From contig NZ_SDKM01000003.1 of assembly GCF_004519545.1 (NCBI RefSeq), positions 62,001 to 126,000 on the forward strand: a stretch of 64,000 nucleotides of DNA, in the 5' to 3' direction. Of this stretch, positions 62,791-64,000 are shown one piece after another. The translations under genes and the position numbers were made by a program. The notes below the pieces were generated by a model. It was not told the DNA's origin. It did no database searches and saw nothing but the letters and a program-made list of their open reading frames with translations. Each line of letters begins with the position of its first letter. The first letter of the stretch is position 1. The DNA comes from Nocardioides guangzhouensis. Its GTDB lineage: Bacteria > Actinomycetota > Actinomycetes > Propionibacteriales > Nocardioidaceae.

Positions 62791-63609
62791 ATGAAGCGCA
62801 GTCGCCTCCTCCAGGTCGGCGTCGCGGCCTCCGGCCTCGTCGCCGCCTGTCTCGGCGCGGCCTCCGCCGGAGCCGCCGACTCGGACGTCCCGACGTTCCA
62901 GGAGTACACCCACCAGGCCTACGTCGACACCGACGGGCAGTACATCGTCAACGGTGACGAGGCCCTGCCGAACACCGGCGAGCTGCGCCAGTACTACGAC
63001 CGGATGACCGCGACGAAGCAGAAGTCCATCCGGGAGGACGGGCTCATCGTCAACACGGTCAACGGCCAGGACGACAAGTGGTCCGCCTCCCAGGCGCTCA
63101 ACCTGACCTACTGCGTGAGCACCAAGTTCGGCACCAACTACGCGGCCGTCGTCAACGCCATGAACCAGGGCGCCTCGCTGTGGGAGAACGCGTCCTCGAA
63201 GGTGAACTTCGTCTACGTCCCCGCCCAGGACGCCAGCTGCACCACCCGCAACAGCTCGGTGCTGTTCTCGGTCGAGCCGACCAACACCCAGCAGTACATC
63301 GCCCGGGCGTTCTTCCCCAGCAGCCCCAAGAGCAGCCGCAACATCCTGGTCAACGCGAAGTCGCTGCAGAACTCCGGCTCCTGGACCCCGGGCAACATCC
63401 TCGGCCACGAGCTCGGCCACACCCTGGGCTTCCGGCACGAGCACACCCGGCCCGAGGCCGGCACCTGCTTCGAGGACAACAACTGGCGTCCGCTGACGCC
63501 GTACGACTCGGTGTCGATCATGCACTACCCGCAGTGCAACGGCGGCTCCAGCAACCTGCAGTTCAGCTCGTACGACGGGCAGGGCGTGCGCGCGCTGTAC
63601 GGCAGCTGA
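62791..63609 (+). CDS. Secreted astacin-like zinc metalloprotease
   Basis: The 272-residue protein has a signal peptide (LLQVGVAASGLVAACLGAAS, cleavage near AGA) and a catalytic domain with HELGHTLGFRHEHTRPE, the long HExxHxxGxxHExxR motif of astacins and related metzincins, followed by DSVSIMHYPQC, whose Met forms the Met-turn. Four cysteines in the mature part could form disulfides. It should hydrolyse extracellular proteins. The ATG follows AAAGGAG. A terminator hairpin lies 21 bp downstream. Confidence 0.88.
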   Translation: MKRSRLLQVGVAASGLVAACLGAASAGAADSDVPTFQEYTHQAYVDTDGQYIVNGDEALPNTGELRQYYDRMTATKQKSIREDGLIVNTVNGQDDKWSASQALNLTYCVSTKFGTNYAAVVNAMNQGASLWENASSKVNFVYVPAQDASCTTRNSSVLFSVEPTNTQQYIARAFFPSSPKSSRNILVNAKSLQNSGSWTPGNILGHELGHTLGFRHEHTRPEAGTCFEDNNWRPLTPYDSVSIMHYPQCNGGSSNLQFSSYDGQGVRALYGS

Positions 63610-63629
63610 CGACCCCCGGCAGGTGACGG

Positions 63630-63657
63630 CGGGCTCCCGGGACCACCCGGGGGCCCG
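63630..63657 (+). terminator. Terminator hairpin after the metalloprotease
   Basis: Arms CGGGCTCCCGGG (63630-63641) and CCCGGGGGCCCG (63646-63657) with loop ACCA; one mismatch. Confidence 0.7.
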
Positions 63658-63814
63658 TCGTCGTACCGGGGTCCCAGGAGCATGGGCCACTGGTGACCTG
63701 CCCCGGGAAGAGGGGACCGTCGGGACATCCGACGAAAGGCAGTCCCATGAACAGGCTCACGATCCTCGGCGCCGCAGCGGCGCAGGTCACCGTCCCCGGG
63801 TCGGGCCCTCCCGG

Positions 63815-64000
63815 TCAGGCCCGCCAGACCGGGGCGACCTCCTTGCGGTAGCGACGTCCGAAGACCGTGGTGAGCACGGCGTACACCGGCCCCGGCACGT
63901 TCCCCTTGATCGCGGCCAGCTCGCCGGGTCCGGCGCCGTCGCTCACCCAGGCGAAGAAGTGCCCGCCGCGGGCCGGGGAGACCTTGCCGAACTTGCGGCC
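63815..64000 (-). CDS. C-terminal fragment of an unidentified protein
   Basis: The last 61 codons of a minus-strand gene lie at the window edge. The visible part reads GRKFGKVSPARGGHFFAWVS, then GELAAIKGNVPGPVYAVLTT and ends RYRKEVAPVW. It is helical and basic. The pattern loosely recalls the end of actinobacterial hemerythrin-like proteins, but I cannot assign a family with confidence. A short plus-strand ORF at 63747 overlaps it and is not supported. Confidence 0.6.
   Translation of the reverse strand, partial: GRKFGKVSPARGGHFFAWVSDGAGPGELAAIKGNVPGPVYAVLTTVFGRRYRKEVAPVWRA

Noticed and set aside
63747..63851. Short plus-strand ORF starting MNRLTILGAAAAQ
   Set aside because: Only 34 residues, no mature domain after the signal-like start, and it overlaps a convincing minus-strand C-terminus. 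It could be a gene remnant.

Overview
The window is very GC-rich actinobacterial chromosome. Dense gene packing, GTG/TTG starts, GTGA and ATGA stop-start overlaps and the gene content (PIN-PhoH, short-chain Z-prenyl transferase, DUF4245 and DUF6542 proteins, FrdABCD, GlpX) fit a Nocardioides-like member of the Propionibacteriales. The genus is inferred. No tRNA, rRNA, CRISPR array, insertion sequence or prophage is visible, so this reads as ordinary chromosome with several catabolic and regulatory islands.

Layout. 1-7.1 kb: end of a thioredoxin-domain/six-hairpin protein, hemolysin III, isoprenyl transferase, pyruvate phosphate dikinase and PIN-PhoH ATPase. 7.3-10.4 kb: secreted transglycosylase-like protein, a structured 650-bp non-coding stretch, a secreted Fn3/PKD-like repeat protein and a 63-bp near-perfect palindrome. 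10.4-17.4 kb: methyltransferase and class II fumarase, an ArsR/SRPBCC pair, a spermidine-synthase-like protein, a frameshifted zinc-ribbon gene, a CarH-type B12 photoreceptor regulator with 11-bp-spaced direct repeats in its promoter, and a class I fumarase. 17.5-25.4 kb: FAD oxidoreductase, a tightly coupled frdABCD operon preceded by a Cys/His-rich small ORF, a large HTH-AAA regulator and a divergent small secreted protein. A TCTGTCCAG motif occurs upstream of the regulator, the secreted protein and the frd operon.

25.5-33.4 kb: a sulfatase behind a 17-bp palindrome, then a LacI regulator and a sugar ABC importer (lipoprotein, two permeases, a small membrane protein and an MsiK/UgpC-like ATPase). 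33.5-43.8 kb: two alpha/beta hydrolases, GlpX, a molybdate modABC operon with a TOBE-domain HTH gene, DUF4245, XseAB, IspH, a YciO-type protein and DUF6542. 43.8-47.5 kb: RmuC, an FAD/NAD(P)-binding protein, exonuclease III and a repeat-rich intergenic region.

47.5-61.5 kb is an L-rhamnose regulon. A LacI regulator diverges from a 12.7-kb gene run encoding an importer (ATPase, two permeases, lipoprotein), mutarotase (RhaM), isomerase (RhaI), kinase (RhaB), a fused rhamnulose-phosphate aldolase/dehydrogenase and LutABC lactate oxidation. Together they would import rhamnose, split it to dihydroxyacetone phosphate and lactaldehyde, oxidise lactaldehyde to lactate and then to pyruvate. The end holds a 44-bp-period repeat, a YCF48/BNR-like secreted protein, an astacin-like metalloprotease and a cut-off minus-strand gene.

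The least explained signals are four kinds of intergenic palindromic repeats, one with the same 44-bp period at two loci 59 kb apart; the regulator/small-protein/frd arrangement with its shared motif; the CarH promoter repeats; and the single-base frameshift next to a 15-bp tandem coding repeat. All functions are read from sequence by eye; no database search was run.
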